Shown: positions 23,334-32,372 of the stretch, in pieces
Layout: each line of letters starts with the position of its first letter
Position numbering within the stretch: position 1 is the stretch's first letter
From: Acidimicrobiaceae bacterium
Lineage (GTDB): Bacteria; Actinomycetota; Acidimicrobiia; Acidimicrobiales; RAAP-2
Direction of reading: 5' to 3'
NCBI GenBank assembly: GCA_003133685.1
Contig: PKYQ01000010.1
Location: forward strand, 116,076-156,214
Length of the DNA: 40,139 nucleotides
Position numbers and translations under genes: made by a program
Notes under the pieces: generated by a model
The model's input: only the letters and a program-made list of their open reading frames with translations
Databases searched by the model: none
What the model was told of the DNA's origin: nothing

Positions 23334-25084
23334 TGCAATTACCCGTCGCCGACACCGCCACCGTGCGCACCTACGCCAAGAGGCTCATCCGCCAACACCG
23401 CTCGAAGTTGGTGCGGATGCTCTCGCTCTACGCGCTCGCGGCCTTCATGGCACTCATCCCGGCCTACATCATCGGTGCGATCACGAATTTCGCCGCCGAT
23501 CGCCAACTGACGGCCCATCGCATCACGCTCTACGTCGGGATCCTCTTCGTCTCGTCGATCTTCTACGCCGGGCTTTCGTTTCTCGCGCGACGTCGCAGCT
23601 ACCTGTTGGGCGAGACCGTCTTCGCGCAACTTCGCGAGGAGTTCCTGGAGAGCGTGCTCGCCCTGCCCTTGGTCGAGGTGGAGCGCGCCGGCACTGGTGA
23701 CCTACTCAGTCGAACGACCAACGACATCGAGGCTTTGTCGCGCACCGTGCGCTTCGCCATGCCCGAATGGCTCGTGGCCGTCGTCCAGGCCCTGCTGACG
23801 CTCATCGCGATGACCATCGTCAGTCCCCTCGCGACGGTCGCCTGCCTGGTGTCGTTGCCGATTCTGTTCTTCTCGACCCGTTACTACCTCCACTACGCCA
23901 CGCCCGGCTACCGGCGCGAAAGAATGAGTTACGCCACCATGTCGGGCTCGGTCTCCGAGACGGCCGAGGGCGCGCGCACGGTCGACGCCCACCGCCTCGC
24001 GAACCGCCAGGCCAAGCGCATCGAGGGCAACATCCGTGAGTCCTTCTACTCCGAGATGTACACGCTGCTCATGCGCATGGTCTGGTTCCCGACGATCGAG
24101 AGTGCGTTCGCCCTCGCGGTCGCCACGACCCTCGCCTGGAGCGGGTGGTTGGCGCTGCACCACGACATCACCATCGGCGCCGCGACCACGGTCACGCTCT
24201 ACGTCGTGCAGATCAACGACCCGATCGACCGCATCGTGTCATGGCTCGACGAGCTCCAAGTTGGCCAGACGTCCTTGGCGCGCCTCGTTGGCGTGTCGGT
24301 GGTGCGCGACGACCGTCCGACCGAAGGCGTTGAACCAAAGAACGAGACCATCACCATGAACGACGTCCGCTACGCGTATCGACCGGGCTTTGACGTGTTG
24401 AACGGACTGTCACTCACGATTCGACCCGGTGAACGACTGGCCATCGTCGGACCCTCGGGCGCCGGAAAGTCCACCATCGGTCGTTTGCTCGCCGGCATCG
24501 ACGCGCCGGGCAGTGGCTCGGTGATGGTGGGCGACGTGGCCCTGGCGAGCATGCCGTTGCCGATGTTGCGACGACACGTGGCCCTCGTGACCCAAGAGCA
24601 CCACATCTTCATCGGCACGGTGCGCGAGAACTTGGCGCTCGCCAAGCCCGAGGCTACCGACGACGAGATCGTTCGGGCCCTGGACGCCGTGGACGCACTC
24701 GAATGGGTTCAAGCGCTGCCCGAGGGGATTCTCACCGAACTCGGCACCACCGGCTACCAAGTCTCCCCGGCCCAGGCCCAACAGGTGGCGCTCGCGCGAC
24801 TCGTCTTGAGCGACCCGCACACGCTCGTGCTCGACGAGGCGACCGCCATGTTGGATCCGCGAGCGGCGCGACATCTGGAGCGCTCCCTCGTGGCGGTTCT
24901 GCGGGGGCGAACGGTGGTGGCGATCGCGCACCGTCTTCACACGGCCCACGACGCCGATCGGGTCTGCGTGGTGATCGACGGCAAGATCGCCGAGTTGGGC
25001 ACTCACGACGAGCTCGTGGCGCTCAACGGTGAGTACGCGTCACTCTGGAGCACCTGGCGGAACGAGAAGCCCGACCCGTCGTAG
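23333..25084 (+). CDS. ABC exporter half with active ATPase and degenerate signature
   Basis: A 583-residue half-transporter with six membrane helices (about 25-310) and a C-terminal ATPase. Walker A GPSGAGKS (K379), Walker B LVLDEAT (D501, E502) and the H-loop AHRLH are all intact. The signature, however, reads VSPAQ (477-481) instead of LSGGQ. In a heterodimer this Walker A would face the intact SGGQ of the upstream protein, giving one full ATP site, while the other site lacks every key element. The genes share one base (TGATG), so they are co-translated. The class resembles heterodimeric multidrug or lipid exporters; the substrate is unknown. Confidence 0.92.
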   Translation: MQLPVADTATVRTYAKRLIRQHRSKLVRMLSLYALAAFMALIPAYIIGAITNFAADRQLTAHRITLYVGILFVSSIFYAGLSFLARRRSYLLGETVFAQLREEFLESVLALPLVEVERAGTGDLLSRTTNDIEALSRTVRFAMPEWLVAVVQALLTLIAMTIVSPLATVACLVSLPILFFSTRYYLHYATPGYRRERMSYATMSGSVSETAEGARTVDAHRLANRQAKRIEGNIRESFYSEMYTLLMRMVWFPTIESAFALAVATTLAWSGWLALHHDITIGAATTVTLYVVQINDPIDRIVSWLDELQVGQTSLARLVGVSVVRDDRPTEGVEPKNETITMNDVRYAYRPGFDVLNGLSLTIRPGERLAIVGPSGAGKSTIGRLLAGIDAPGSGSVMVGDVALASMPLPMLRRHVALVTQEHHIFIGTVRENLALAKPEATDDEIVRALDAVDALEWVQALPEGILTELGTTGYQVSPAQAQQVALARLVLSDPHTLVLDEATAMLDPRAARHLERSLVAVLRGRTVVAIAHRLHTAHDADRVCVVIDGKIAELGTHDELVALNGEYASLWSTWRNEKPDPS

Positions 25085-25096
25085 GATTTCAAGAGC

Positions 25097-26791
25097 ATGG
25101 TGACTCCACTTCTTCGCGGCGCCGAGATTGACGCCTGCGTCCACCGAATCACCCTGGCCCGGGCCGAACCGAACTACGCGCACCGCACTCCCGTGACACC
25201 CGAGATCGAACGACGGCGTGACGAAGCCGAGCACCATCGCCGGAGCGTCTTTGAGCGTTTGGTCGCGCTGCACCCGGACGCCGTCACGGCGACCGGCCAT
25301 CAGCACACCGAAGAGCTCATCGAGAACGGCGTCGAACTGATCCTCAATGCCCGACTCGCCGACGTCGGTGCGCGCCGAACCGTCACGTCCCAAGCGTTCG
25401 TGCGCGTCGGACGCGTCGACGACCGCTTCACGTACGCGCCGCTGATGATCAAGAACCACGAGGTAACCGAGGCGGCCTCCACCCGGCGACTGCTCGAGGG
25501 ATCACTCGAACGACTGGTACCGAGCGACGTCATCGTGCGCGAGGGACTCGGACTACGCTCCACGGCCACCGTTCGCCGTGACGTCTTGTTGCTCGACGGG
25601 GCGACACGTATTCTCCAAGCCTTCGCCGCCGCGGATCCGTCCACTCGCGGTGCCCTGGTCGATCGCAACGCTCGACTGTGGTGGCTGGACTTAGCCAGTC
25701 CGACGTATTCGCGCAGCAACCTCAGCGCCTATGACGTTTTCTACCGCGAGCGCGTCGACGCGCTCAACGCACTCGACGATTGGTTCGACCTCGGCGGAGC
25801 GTTTCCGACCTCGCCCTATTGGCACCGTGAGTGTTTGACCTGTGAGTTCTCCGAGCACTGTCAGGGCGAACTCGAGGCGATCGACGACGTCTCTCTGACG
25901 CGCTTCACCTCGATTGATCAACAGTTCGCGCTTCGCGATCACGGCGTCCACACGCGAAACCAATTGGCTCGGCTCGATCCCGTTCGAGCGATGTCGGCGC
26001 GCGCCAAGTCCGTTGTCCCCGGCCCGCTCGTCGCCGTGGAGGACCGACTCGGGCGAAGCTTCGGCCGCCTCGATGAACTGATCTACCGAGCCCGGTCGCA
26101 CGTTCGCGACAGTGCCCTTCGAATCCTCGACCCTTCGCTCATGGGCTGTCCGACCGCCGACGTCGAAGTTGACGTCGACATGGAGAGTTACGACGACGCG
26201 ACGTACCTCTGGGGCGCGAGCGTCACGTTGCGCACACCGGTCGACGGGGTCCTCGAGGGCTATACGACATTTGTGGAATGGGGCGAACTGACGCGCGAGG
26301 CCGAAGCCCGAAACTTCGCCGCGTTCTGGACGTGGCTGACCAACCTCCGACAGATCTGTGCGACGCAGGGTCGAAGTTTCGCGGCGTACTGCTTCTGGGC
26401 CCAGGCCGAAGACGGCGCCATGAACCGCGCCGTTGCCACCACTGTCGACGGTGGGCCCACGGTGCAGGACCTCAACGAGTTCCGCCAACTCTCGCCACCG
26501 GCGTGGATAGACCTCCACGACCTCGCCAAAGTGCAGATCCAGACTGAGGGGCCGCTGGGACTGAAACAGCTCGCGGCCTCCGCCGGTTTCCGATGGCGCG
26601 ACGTGAATCCGAGCGGCGAAGCATCGATGCTCTGGTACGAAGTGGCCACACGCGGCGACGATGCCGAGGCGGCGACGTCGCGTCAACGCATCCTCGACTA
26701 CAACGAGGATGACTGCCGTGCGACCAAGTCGCTGCGCGAATGGCTCAACGGCCCGGCGAAGTCATTAGCGCACCGCGACGACCCCCTGTAG
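25097..26791 (+). CDS. TM0106-family RecB-like putative nuclease
   Basis: A 564-residue protein. The N-terminal part is RecB/Cas4-like, with the early AEHHRRSVFERL helix, a nuclease core and a cysteine group CLTCEFSEHC (about 250-260) that may help hold an iron-sulfur cluster. The C-terminal part is a YprB-like RNase H fold: DVDMESYDDATYLWGASV with the Asp-x-Glu pair, and ILDYNEDDCRATKSLREWL near the end with the final acidic residues. The family's role in DNA or RNA processing is not established. The start ATG 25097 lies 12 bases after the ABC stop, with TAGGAT nine bases upstream. It separates two ABC pairs. Confidence 0.85.
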   Translation: MVTPLLRGAEIDACVHRITLARAEPNYAHRTPVTPEIERRRDEAEHHRRSVFERLVALHPDAVTATGHQHTEELIENGVELILNARLADVGARRTVTSQAFVRVGRVDDRFTYAPLMIKNHEVTEAASTRRLLEGSLERLVPSDVIVREGLGLRSTATVRRDVLLLDGATRILQAFAAADPSTRGALVDRNARLWWLDLASPTYSRSNLSAYDVFYRERVDALNALDDWFDLGGAFPTSPYWHRECLTCEFSEHCQGELEAIDDVSLTRFTSIDQQFALRDHGVHTRNQLARLDPVRAMSARAKSVVPGPLVAVEDRLGRSFGRLDELIYRARSHVRDSALRILDPSLMGCPTADVEVDVDMESYDDATYLWGASVTLRTPVDGVLEGYTTFVEWGELTREAEARNFAAFWTWLTNLRQICATQGRSFAAYCFWAQAEDGAMNRAVATTVDGGPTVQDLNEFRQLSPPAWIDLHDLAKVQIQTEGPLGLKQLAASAGFRWRDVNPSGEASMLWYEVATRGDDAEAATSRQRILDYNEDDCRATKSLREWLNGPAKSLAHRDDPL

Positions 26792-26819
26792 CGTCGCGCG
26801 TGCTCATTAGCATTGGTCG

Positions 26820-28313
26820 GTGACCTTGGCGACATCAGTACCTACTCGCGAAGTCACGTTCAAGTTCAGCGCCCGATTATTGGGAGTTATCAACACGGCG
26901 CTCTCGATCACGTGTTCGGTGTTCCTCGCCGTAGGACTGAATGATCTCGCGCAGCGCCGCGTTCCGTCGGGCATCTGGCTCTTACTGGGTGTCCTGGGCA
27001 TCCGATGGGTACTGGCCACGTCGATCGCCCAGTGGAGCGTTCACGCCGGGGCGACGTTGCGCGCGCGCTGGCGTGCCACGCTCATACGTCATTTCACCCG
27101 ACCCCAGCCCGAGCGCGAACGGGGCCGGGGCGACCTCGCGCTCGCCATCGAACAGGCGTCCGACCGACCGATGCTCGACCTGCTCGAGACGAGCGCGGTT
27201 GTCGCACTCGCCGGTCTCGCCGTGCTCTTCTGGGCCGGCGGATGGTTGGCGTCGTTGATCACGGTGGTGCTGTTGGTCGCCGCCGTGCCGCTCTATCGAC
27301 GGGCCGGCAAACGTAGCGAGGCGACCGCGCTCGAATACCAGCGCCGTCGGGCCGTCCTGGAGAGCCGACAACTCGAGTTGTTGCACCACACGACGGAACT
27401 GCGTGCTCTGGGCGCTGTCGAATACGGCGCCAACGAGATCGCCGCCATATCGGACTCCGAGCACGCGATCGCGATGCGCGCGATTCGCGTCGCGCTCGAG
27501 TCCTCGCTGGTCACCGAGTTCTTGAGCGGCGTCAGCATCGGGCTCGTCGCCATGGTCGTCGGTTTCGCACTCTTGGGCGGACGAATCACTCTCGAGCACG
27601 CCCTCATCGCCGTGCTGGTCACCAGCGAGATCTTCACGCACGTTCGTCGCTACGGCGTGGAGTTCCATCGTCGCGAGGACTCCGAGCGTTCGCTGGTTCT
27701 GTTGGACCACGGCGCGAACGCGCCCGACGCCAACTCGACTGAGCTGCTCGTCGCCATTGATCTGGTGACCACGGCGAGTAGCCGGCCGGTCAGCTTCACC
27801 CTGGAACCGGGTCAAACTCTATTGGTCACTGGTCCGTCGGGCTCGGGCAAGACGACACTCCTGGATACGCTCATCGGTTGGCGCGACCCGAGGAATGGTG
27901 CGGTGGCTCGCGCCGGCACCCGTACGGGGCACGTGAGCGTCGAAAGCGCGTTGCTGTCGGGCACGTTGCGCGACAACCTCACGCTCGGTCAATCAATTCC
28001 TGACGACGACGTGACCGCGTGTCTTTCTTCGTTAGGACTCTTCGGGCCCCGATTCGAAGACCTCGATACCGCACTGCTCGCCGACGGCAGGGGGATCAGT
28101 ACAGGAGAGAAGGTTCGCGTGGTGTTGGCCCGGGCGCTCCTCGCCCACCCCGATCTTCTGGTCATCGACGACGTGGCGGGCGTTCTTGACGAGGACGGTC
28201 GACGTCTCGTGCGCGCGGTGCTCGACGAGCCCCGCTCCTTCGGCGTCGTCGAAGCGACCGTCGACACGCCGCTCTTCACTGACGTCACCTATCGGATCGA
28301 GTTGACACCGTGA
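26820..28313 (+). CDS. ABC half-transporter, CydD-like
   Basis: A 497-residue half-transporter with a short membrane domain (about 15-275) and a compact ATPase domain. Walker A GPSGSGKT is at 338-345. The signature is STGEK (427-431), Walker B ends IDD (D450-D451) so the catalytic Glu is Asp, and the H-loop histidine is missing (VVEATVD). CydD with CydC exports cysteine and glutathione and is needed for cytochrome bd assembly. The CydD assignment rests on pairing with a CydC-like gene and on the general layout; E. coli CydD is about 90 residues longer. No cydAB is nearby. The start is GTG 26820, with TAGCAT (26808-26813) six bases upstream. Confidence 0.75.
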   Translation: MTLATSVPTREVTFKFSARLLGVINTALSITCSVFLAVGLNDLAQRRVPSGIWLLLGVLGIRWVLATSIAQWSVHAGATLRARWRATLIRHFTRPQPERERGRGDLALAIEQASDRPMLDLLETSAVVALAGLAVLFWAGGWLASLITVVLLVAAVPLYRRAGKRSEATALEYQRRRAVLESRQLELLHHTTELRALGAVEYGANEIAAISDSEHAIAMRAIRVALESSLVTEFLSGVSIGLVAMVVGFALLGGRITLEHALIAVLVTSEIFTHVRRYGVEFHRREDSERSLVLLDHGANAPDANSTELLVAIDLVTTASSRPVSFTLEPGQTLLVTGPSGSGKTTLLDTLIGWRDPRNGAVARAGTRTGHVSVESALLSGTLRDNLTLGQSIPDDDVTACLSSLGLFGPRFEDLDTALLADGRGISTGEKVRVVLARALLAHPDLLVIDDVAGVLDEDGRRLVRAVLDEPRSFGVVEATVDTPLFTDVTYRIELTP

Positions 28314-29908
28314 GAAACGACATTCGTCGACTGCGCCGCTGGCTCCGACGAGCCCAGCCGCCTCGTGGAACCCTCCTTCGCGCCCTCGCGGCCGGTGTGG
28401 TCGCGTCGTTAGTGAACGTCGCGCTGTTGGTCGGAGCGGTGGGGCTCTTGGTCGAGAGCGCGACGCGCCCCGGTCTTCGCACCGTCCTCGGTGCGCTCAT
28501 CGTTATCGAACTCTTCGCCTTCCTACGCTCGCCGCTTCGTTTCATCGAACGACTCAGCGCCCACCGATTGGGTTTCGCCGCGGTCTCTCGCTGGCGCCGC
28601 TGGCTCGTTCTCACCGTGGGCGCATTCAACTTCACTCGGTGGCGCTCGTACGCCGCGGGCGATCTCCTCGAGCGCTCACTTCGCGATACTGATGAACTAC
28701 AGGATCTCTGGCTTCGTTGCGTGATTCCTTTCATCACCTCGGGCGTGGTGATGCTGCTCGGTGACCTCGTCATTGGTCTCATGGCACCCCACGGGAAGTG
28801 GTGGTCGTACGCCGCCGACTTACTCGCGGTACAACTCCTTGGGGTCGCGGCGCTCGTCGCCAACGTCGGGCCGTTGCTGCGACGCGATCGGGGCCTTCGA
28901 AGAGCCCGCGCGCAGTACCGGGCGCAACTGGTGGAGCTCAGCGCCGCCACGCCGGAGTTGGTCTTGCTCGGTCGAGTTGATTTCGCCGAGACACGGGCCG
29001 TCGCCTCCGTCGACAGGTTGCGACGCGCCGAGGCCGCACTGACGAGTCAACACGATCTCTCCAACGCGGTCGCGCCGGCCATGACCGCCCTCGCGCTCGG
29101 CGCGCTCGTGGTGCGCCCGCACAGTGCCGCGCTGTGGGTCGTCGTCGCGGCGTTACTCGCCCTCTCTACGTTTGAGTCGCTCAACGTGATACGTGACGCA
29201 TTCGATACCGCCGTCGCCGTGAGCGCCGCGGCTGAACGTTTGGAGGAGCTCGACGTCGCGGTTCAGCGTGGCGAGAGCGCCTGGCCGGTGGACTCGACCG
29301 TTCGTCTCGATCACGTCACGATCAACGAAGAGAGTGAGTCCCTGGTGGTCGACGCGACGCTCGTCGTCGTCCCCGGGCGAAGGATCGCGCTCACCGGTTC
29401 ATCCGGTGTCGGAAAGTCAACGCTGTTACGGGCCGTCGCGGGGCTCGACGACGTCGCGAGCGGCACGGTGTCCTTCGGCAACGTGGACAGCAGCACGATC
29501 GATGAGCGCGAACTCCGTCGACGGGTGGCCTACGTCGCGAGCGAGCCGGGACTCACGAGGGGCTACGCCATCGACGTAGTGGGTCTGGGGCGCGCGACGT
29601 CGCGCAGCGCGCACGACGACTTAGCGTCCCTGGGAATCGCCACCGATTCCACCACGCGTTGGGAAGACCTCTCCCGCGGCGAGCGTGCGCGAATAGCGCT
29701 CGTGCGCGCGATGGTCACGAGTCCGTTGATCTACCTGCTCGACGAGCCGACGAGCGGACTCGGGAACGAAGAGACGGCCGGCGTACTGTCGCTCCTCGCC
29801 TCGACGGGGGCCACGGTCATCGTCGCGACGCACGATCCCCAGGTGACGGCGTGGTGCGACGAGGTCCTCGAACTCGTCGACGCAAGCCTGCGCGAGGTCA
29901 GGCGTTGA
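28310..29908 (+). CDS. ABC half-transporter, CydC-like
   Basis: A 532-residue half-transporter. The membrane part includes [27 protein letters not shown], corresponding to the CydC pattern R-Y-x-E-R-L-x-x-H. The ATPase domain has Walker [10 protein letters not shown] (363-371), signature LSRGE (454-458), Walker [11 protein letters not shown] (D478, E479) and an H-loop ATHDPQ. Its hydrolysis elements are intact while those of its partner are altered. The start GTG 28310 overlaps the upstream TGA (GTGA), so the two are co-translated. It ends 11 bases inside the convergent aldo/keto reductase gene. Confidence 0.78.
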   Translation: MRNDIRRLRRWLRRAQPPRGTLLRALAAGVVASLVNVALLVGAVGLLVESATRPGLRTVLGALIVIELFAFLRSPLRFIERLSAHRLGFAAVSRWRRWLVLTVGAFNFTRWRSYAAGDLLERSLRDTDELQDLWLRCVIPFITSGVVMLLGDLVIGLMAPHGKWWSYAADLLAVQLLGVAALVANVGPLLRRDRGLRRARAQYRAQLVELSAATPELVLLGRVDFAETRAVASVDRLRRAEAALTSQHDLSNAVAPAMTALALGALVVRPHSAALWVVVAALLALSTFESLNVIRDAFDTAVAVSAAAERLEELDVAVQRGESAWPVDSTVRLDHVTINEESESLVVDATLVVVPGRRIALTGSSGVGKSTLLRAVAGLDDVASGTVSFGNVDSSTIDERELRRRVAYVASEPGLTRGYAIDVVGLGRATSRSAHDDLASLGIATDSTTRWEDLSRGERARIALVRAMVTSPLIYLLDEPTSGLGNEETAGVLSLLASTGATVIVATHDPQVTAWCDEVLELVDASLREVRR

Positions 29909-30881
29909 GGTTGCGCATACCGGCCGCGACGTAACGGTCTCCGGCGACGGCGTCGCGCGGTATCGCGGCCTCCAGGGCCGCGACGTCGGCGTCACTCAGG
30001 ACAATGTCGTCGGCGGCGATATTCTCTCGCAGCCATTTGCGACGCTTCGTCCCAGGAATCGGCACGACGTCCGGTCCTCGCGAGAGGACCCACGCCAGGG
30101 CCAGTTGGGCGACGCTCGCGCCCTTGGACTCGGCAATCGCTTCGAGGTTCGCCAAGAGCGTCAGGTTCTGTTCGTACGCCTCACCGGAAAAACGTGGTTG
30201 ATGCTTTCGAAAATCTCCCTCGCTCGTCCCCTCCCGATTACTCACTTCGTTGGTTAAAAACCCTCGACCGAGTGGGCTGTACGCGACGAAACCGACGCCC
30301 CGTCGGCGACAGGTGTCGAGGATCCCGTCCTCGGGGTCGCGACTCCACAACGAGTATTCGCTTTGTAGGGCACTCACCGGATGCACCGCGTGCGCGCGTT
30401 CAATCGTCGCCGAGGAGGCCTCGGAGATGCCGAGGTGACGGACCTTGCCCGCCTCGACCAGACTCTTCATGGCGCCCCAGGTCTCTTCAATGTCGACGGT
30501 TCGATCGACGCGGTGCTGATAGTAGAGGTCAATCACGTCGACGCCGAGGCGACGCAGCGAGGCGTCGCAGGCTTCGACCACGTACTCCGGCGTCCCGTTG
30601 ATGCGGATGAAGGATCCGTCTTCGGCGCGCTGATTGCCGAACTTCGTGGCGAGCACCACGTCGTCACGGCGACCCTTGATGGCGCGTCCGACGAGCTCTT
30701 CATTCTTGAACGGCCCGTACATGTCGGCGGTGTCGAGGAAATCGACGCCGACGTCGAGCGCTTCGTGAATCGTGGCGATCGATTCGGTGTCGTCACCGGC
30801 TCCGTAGAACTCACTCATGCCCATGCACCCGAGACCTTGCGCGGAGATTTCCAGACCCTGACCTAGCGTTCGGCGATTCAT
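29898..30881 (-). CDS. Aldo/keto reductase
   Basis: A 327-residue NADPH-dependent oxidoreductase with a TIM barrel. The catalytic tetrad is visible: D50 and Y55 in [10 protein letters not shown]80 in LATKFG, H123 in YYQHRVD. The late [16 protein letters not shown] segment binds NADPH. It is of the AKR13/YajO-like group that reduces varied aldehydes; the physiological substrate is unknown. The start ATG 30881 has GGGAG upstream. A promoter with a palindrome over its start site precedes it, so it is likely regulated. Confidence 0.93.
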   Translation of the reverse strand: MNRRTLGQGLEISAQGLGCMGMSEFYGAGDDTESIATIHEALDVGVDFLDTADMYGPFKNEELVGRAIKGRRDDVVLATKFGNQRAEDGSFIRINGTPEYVVEACDASLRRLGVDVIDLYYQHRVDRTVDIEETWGAMKSLVEAGKVRHLGISEASSATIERAHAVHPVSALQSEYSLWSRDPEDGILDTCRRRGVGFVAYSPLGRGFLTNEVSNREGTSEGDFRKHQPRFSGEAYEQNLTLLANLEAIAESKGASVAQLALAWVLSRGPDVVPIPGTKRRKWLRENIAADDIVLSDADVAALEAAIPRDAVAGDRYVAAGMRNLNA

Positions 30882-30895
30882 CTCGTCTCCCTTTA

Positions 30896-30940
30896 TGTGA
30901 AATTGCTCACAAACCTATGTTTGCAGGCATCTCGTGACAG
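30896..30940 (-). promoter_or_regulatory. Promoter and TGTGA-N6-TCACA operator of the aldo/keto reductase
   Basis: On the minus strand CTGTCA (30940-30935), 17 bases and TAGGTT (30917-30912) form a promoter. Directly after it, TGTGAGCAATTTCACA (30911-30896) is a perfect match to the CRP/FNR-family consensus TGTGA-N6-TCACA. The predicted start site lies inside it, so bound protein would block transcription. The palindrome is certain; which regulator reads it (Crp/GlxR-like, FNR-like or LacI-like) is inference. Confidence 0.6.
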
Positions 30941-30957
30941 AGTAGCGGCTGGTTCGC

Positions 30958-31044
30958 GATTATATTTTTGTGTCATTGGCTGGGGGGGCCAAACATCGAG
31001 CGCCCGCTTGTTCTGGATACGCGGAACAGGCGGGCTTCGTTGTT
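30958..31044 (+). other. Possible small RNA: promoter-like site and hairpin
   Basis: The gap before the hemolysin III gene holds GTGACA (30934-30939) with GATTAT (30958-30963) 18 bases on, then a 12-base stem GCCCGCTTGTTC (31002-31013)/GAACAGGCGGGC (31024-31035, one G-U pair) followed by TTCGTTGTT. A transcript of roughly 75 bases ending there is conceivable. The hairpin may instead insulate the two divergent genes. Confidence 0.25.
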
Positions 31045-31091
31045 CACGCGCGCGAAACTGACGAAAGTTTCAACACCTCTAGGGTTGTGTC

Positions 31092-31757
31092 GTGAGCGTT
31101 TCGGCAATTCCTTCGGACACCGTGACCCCGCCGGCGCGGCCGCTCCTTCGCGGTTGGCTCCACCTGGTCGCCTTTTTCGTACTTTTCGCCTGCTCCCCGA
31201 TTCTCTTCGCGCGCTGTCGAACGTGGTCCCAAGTGGGTTGGATCCTCTGCTTCCTCTTCGGCGTGGGCGCGATGCTGATTACCAGCGCCCTCCTACACCG
31301 GGTCAACTGGACGCCTTCGCAGCGTCAGGCCTGGCGTCGAGCCGACCATTCGACGATCTTCCTCGCCATCACGGGCACCTACTTCGCCATCGCCGGGCTG
31401 ACCATGCACGGCACGATTCGTCTGGTGACGTTGATCATCATCGGGGTATCGACGCTCATCGGGATCGCCATTCGCCAACTCTCGATGAACGCCCCGAAGT
31501 GGGCCAACACGATCCCCTTTCTCGTCATGAGCTGGTTCGCCGCGTTGGTCATGCCCCAGATCTACCGCGGTGGCGGACCGCTCTGCTTCGCCCTCATCGT
31601 CGGCGGCGGCGTGGCCTATTCGGTCGGCGCCGTCTTTTACGGCACCAGGCGACCAAAGCTCTCACCGAGGGTCTTTAGCTACCACGAACTTTTCCACGCC
31701 TTTACGCTGATCGGCGTCGGCTTGCACTTCGCCGCGATCAGCGTCGCCCTACGCTGA
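31092..31757 (+). CDS. Hemolysin III / PAQR-like membrane protein
   Basis: A 221-residue integral membrane protein with seven predicted helices, of the HlyIII (YqfA) family. Conserved residues include RRADHSTIFLAITGTYF in the middle and FSYHELFHAFTLIGVGLHF near the end, the H-x3-H metal motif of the PAQR superfamily (possible ceramidase-like hydrolases). The true bacterial role is unclear; lysis activity is seen only in some members. The start GTG 31092 has TAGGGT (31080-31085) six bases upstream. Its stop directly abuts the stop of the convergent phosphatase gene. Confidence 0.9.
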   Translation: MSVSAIPSDTVTPPARPLLRGWLHLVAFFVLFACSPILFARCRTWSQVGWILCFLFGVGAMLITSALLHRVNWTPSQRQAWRRADHSTIFLAITGTYFAIAGLTMHGTIRLVTLIIIGVSTLIGIAIRQLSMNAPKWANTIPFLVMSWFAALVMPQIYRGGGPLCFALIVGGGVAYSVGAVFYGTRRPKLSPRVFSYHELFHAFTLIGVGLHFAAISVALR

Positions 31758-32372
31758 TTACTCCAGCGGCGGCACGACGTTGTAATTGAGCAGCGACGGC
31801 GTCCACATCCGAGAGCCAATCGTGGTCATCGATCCATTGCTGAGGTTCATGCGCCAGGCGACCGAACCCGAGACCCCGAGCGCCCACGTCATGGCTGATT
31901 TGATCGGCGACATGTGACTGATGATCGCCAGGTGGGAGGTCGCGCTGTGCATGAGGCTCGTCTGATCGGCGAGCAGGGCGTCCAAGGTCACGTGTACTCG
32001 TTGATCGACCGAGGCGAGTGATTCGCCGTCGCCGAAAGCCCTGTCGTGGTCGTGTTCGAAAGCGCGCCACTGCTCTTCACTTAGGAGGCTGAGCGGTTGT
32101 CCGTCGAGTGAGCCGTAGTCGACCTCGATGAAAGACTCCTTCACGTTCGCCGCCATGTCCGGCAGGGCAAGAGCCGCGGTCGCGCGAGCGCGCTGGAGTG
32201 GCGATGTCCACACCTCTTGAACATTGAGTAAGTACGGGCGTAACGCCCGCGCCTGACGCTCGCCGAGCTCGGTGAGCGCCGGATCGCTCTGGCCGACCAG
32301 GAGCCGCGCGGCGTTCGACGTCGTCTGTCCGTGACGAATGAGGATGATCACGGCAGAAGGAGACGCCCGCAT
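31758..32372 (-). CDS. Histidine phosphatase (phosphoglycerate mutase-like)
   Basis: A 204-residue enzyme of the histidine phosphatase superfamily. The phosphohistidine motif is LIRHGQTTSN near residue 12, EVWTSPLQRARATA follows at about 52, and the second histidine is in AIISHMSPIKSA. Members dephosphorylate small metabolites such as alpha-ribazole phosphate or sugar phosphates; the substrate is not decided here. Two starts are possible: ATG 32372, overlapping the zinc-ribbon gene by 25 bases, or GTG 32351, overlapping by four (GTGA). In mycobacteria a related domain fused to RNase HI is next to the zinc-ribbon gene, which supports the link. Confidence 0.88.
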   Translation of the reverse strand: MRASPSAVIILIRHGQTTSNAARLLVGQSDPALTELGERQARALRPYLLNVQEVWTSPLQRARATAALALPDMAANVKESFIEVDYGSLDGQPLSLLSEEQWRAFEHDHDRAFGDGESLASVDQRVHVTLDALLADQTSLMHSATSHLAIISHMSPIKSAMTWALGVSGSVAWRMNLSNGSMTTIGSRMWTPSLLNYNVVPPLE

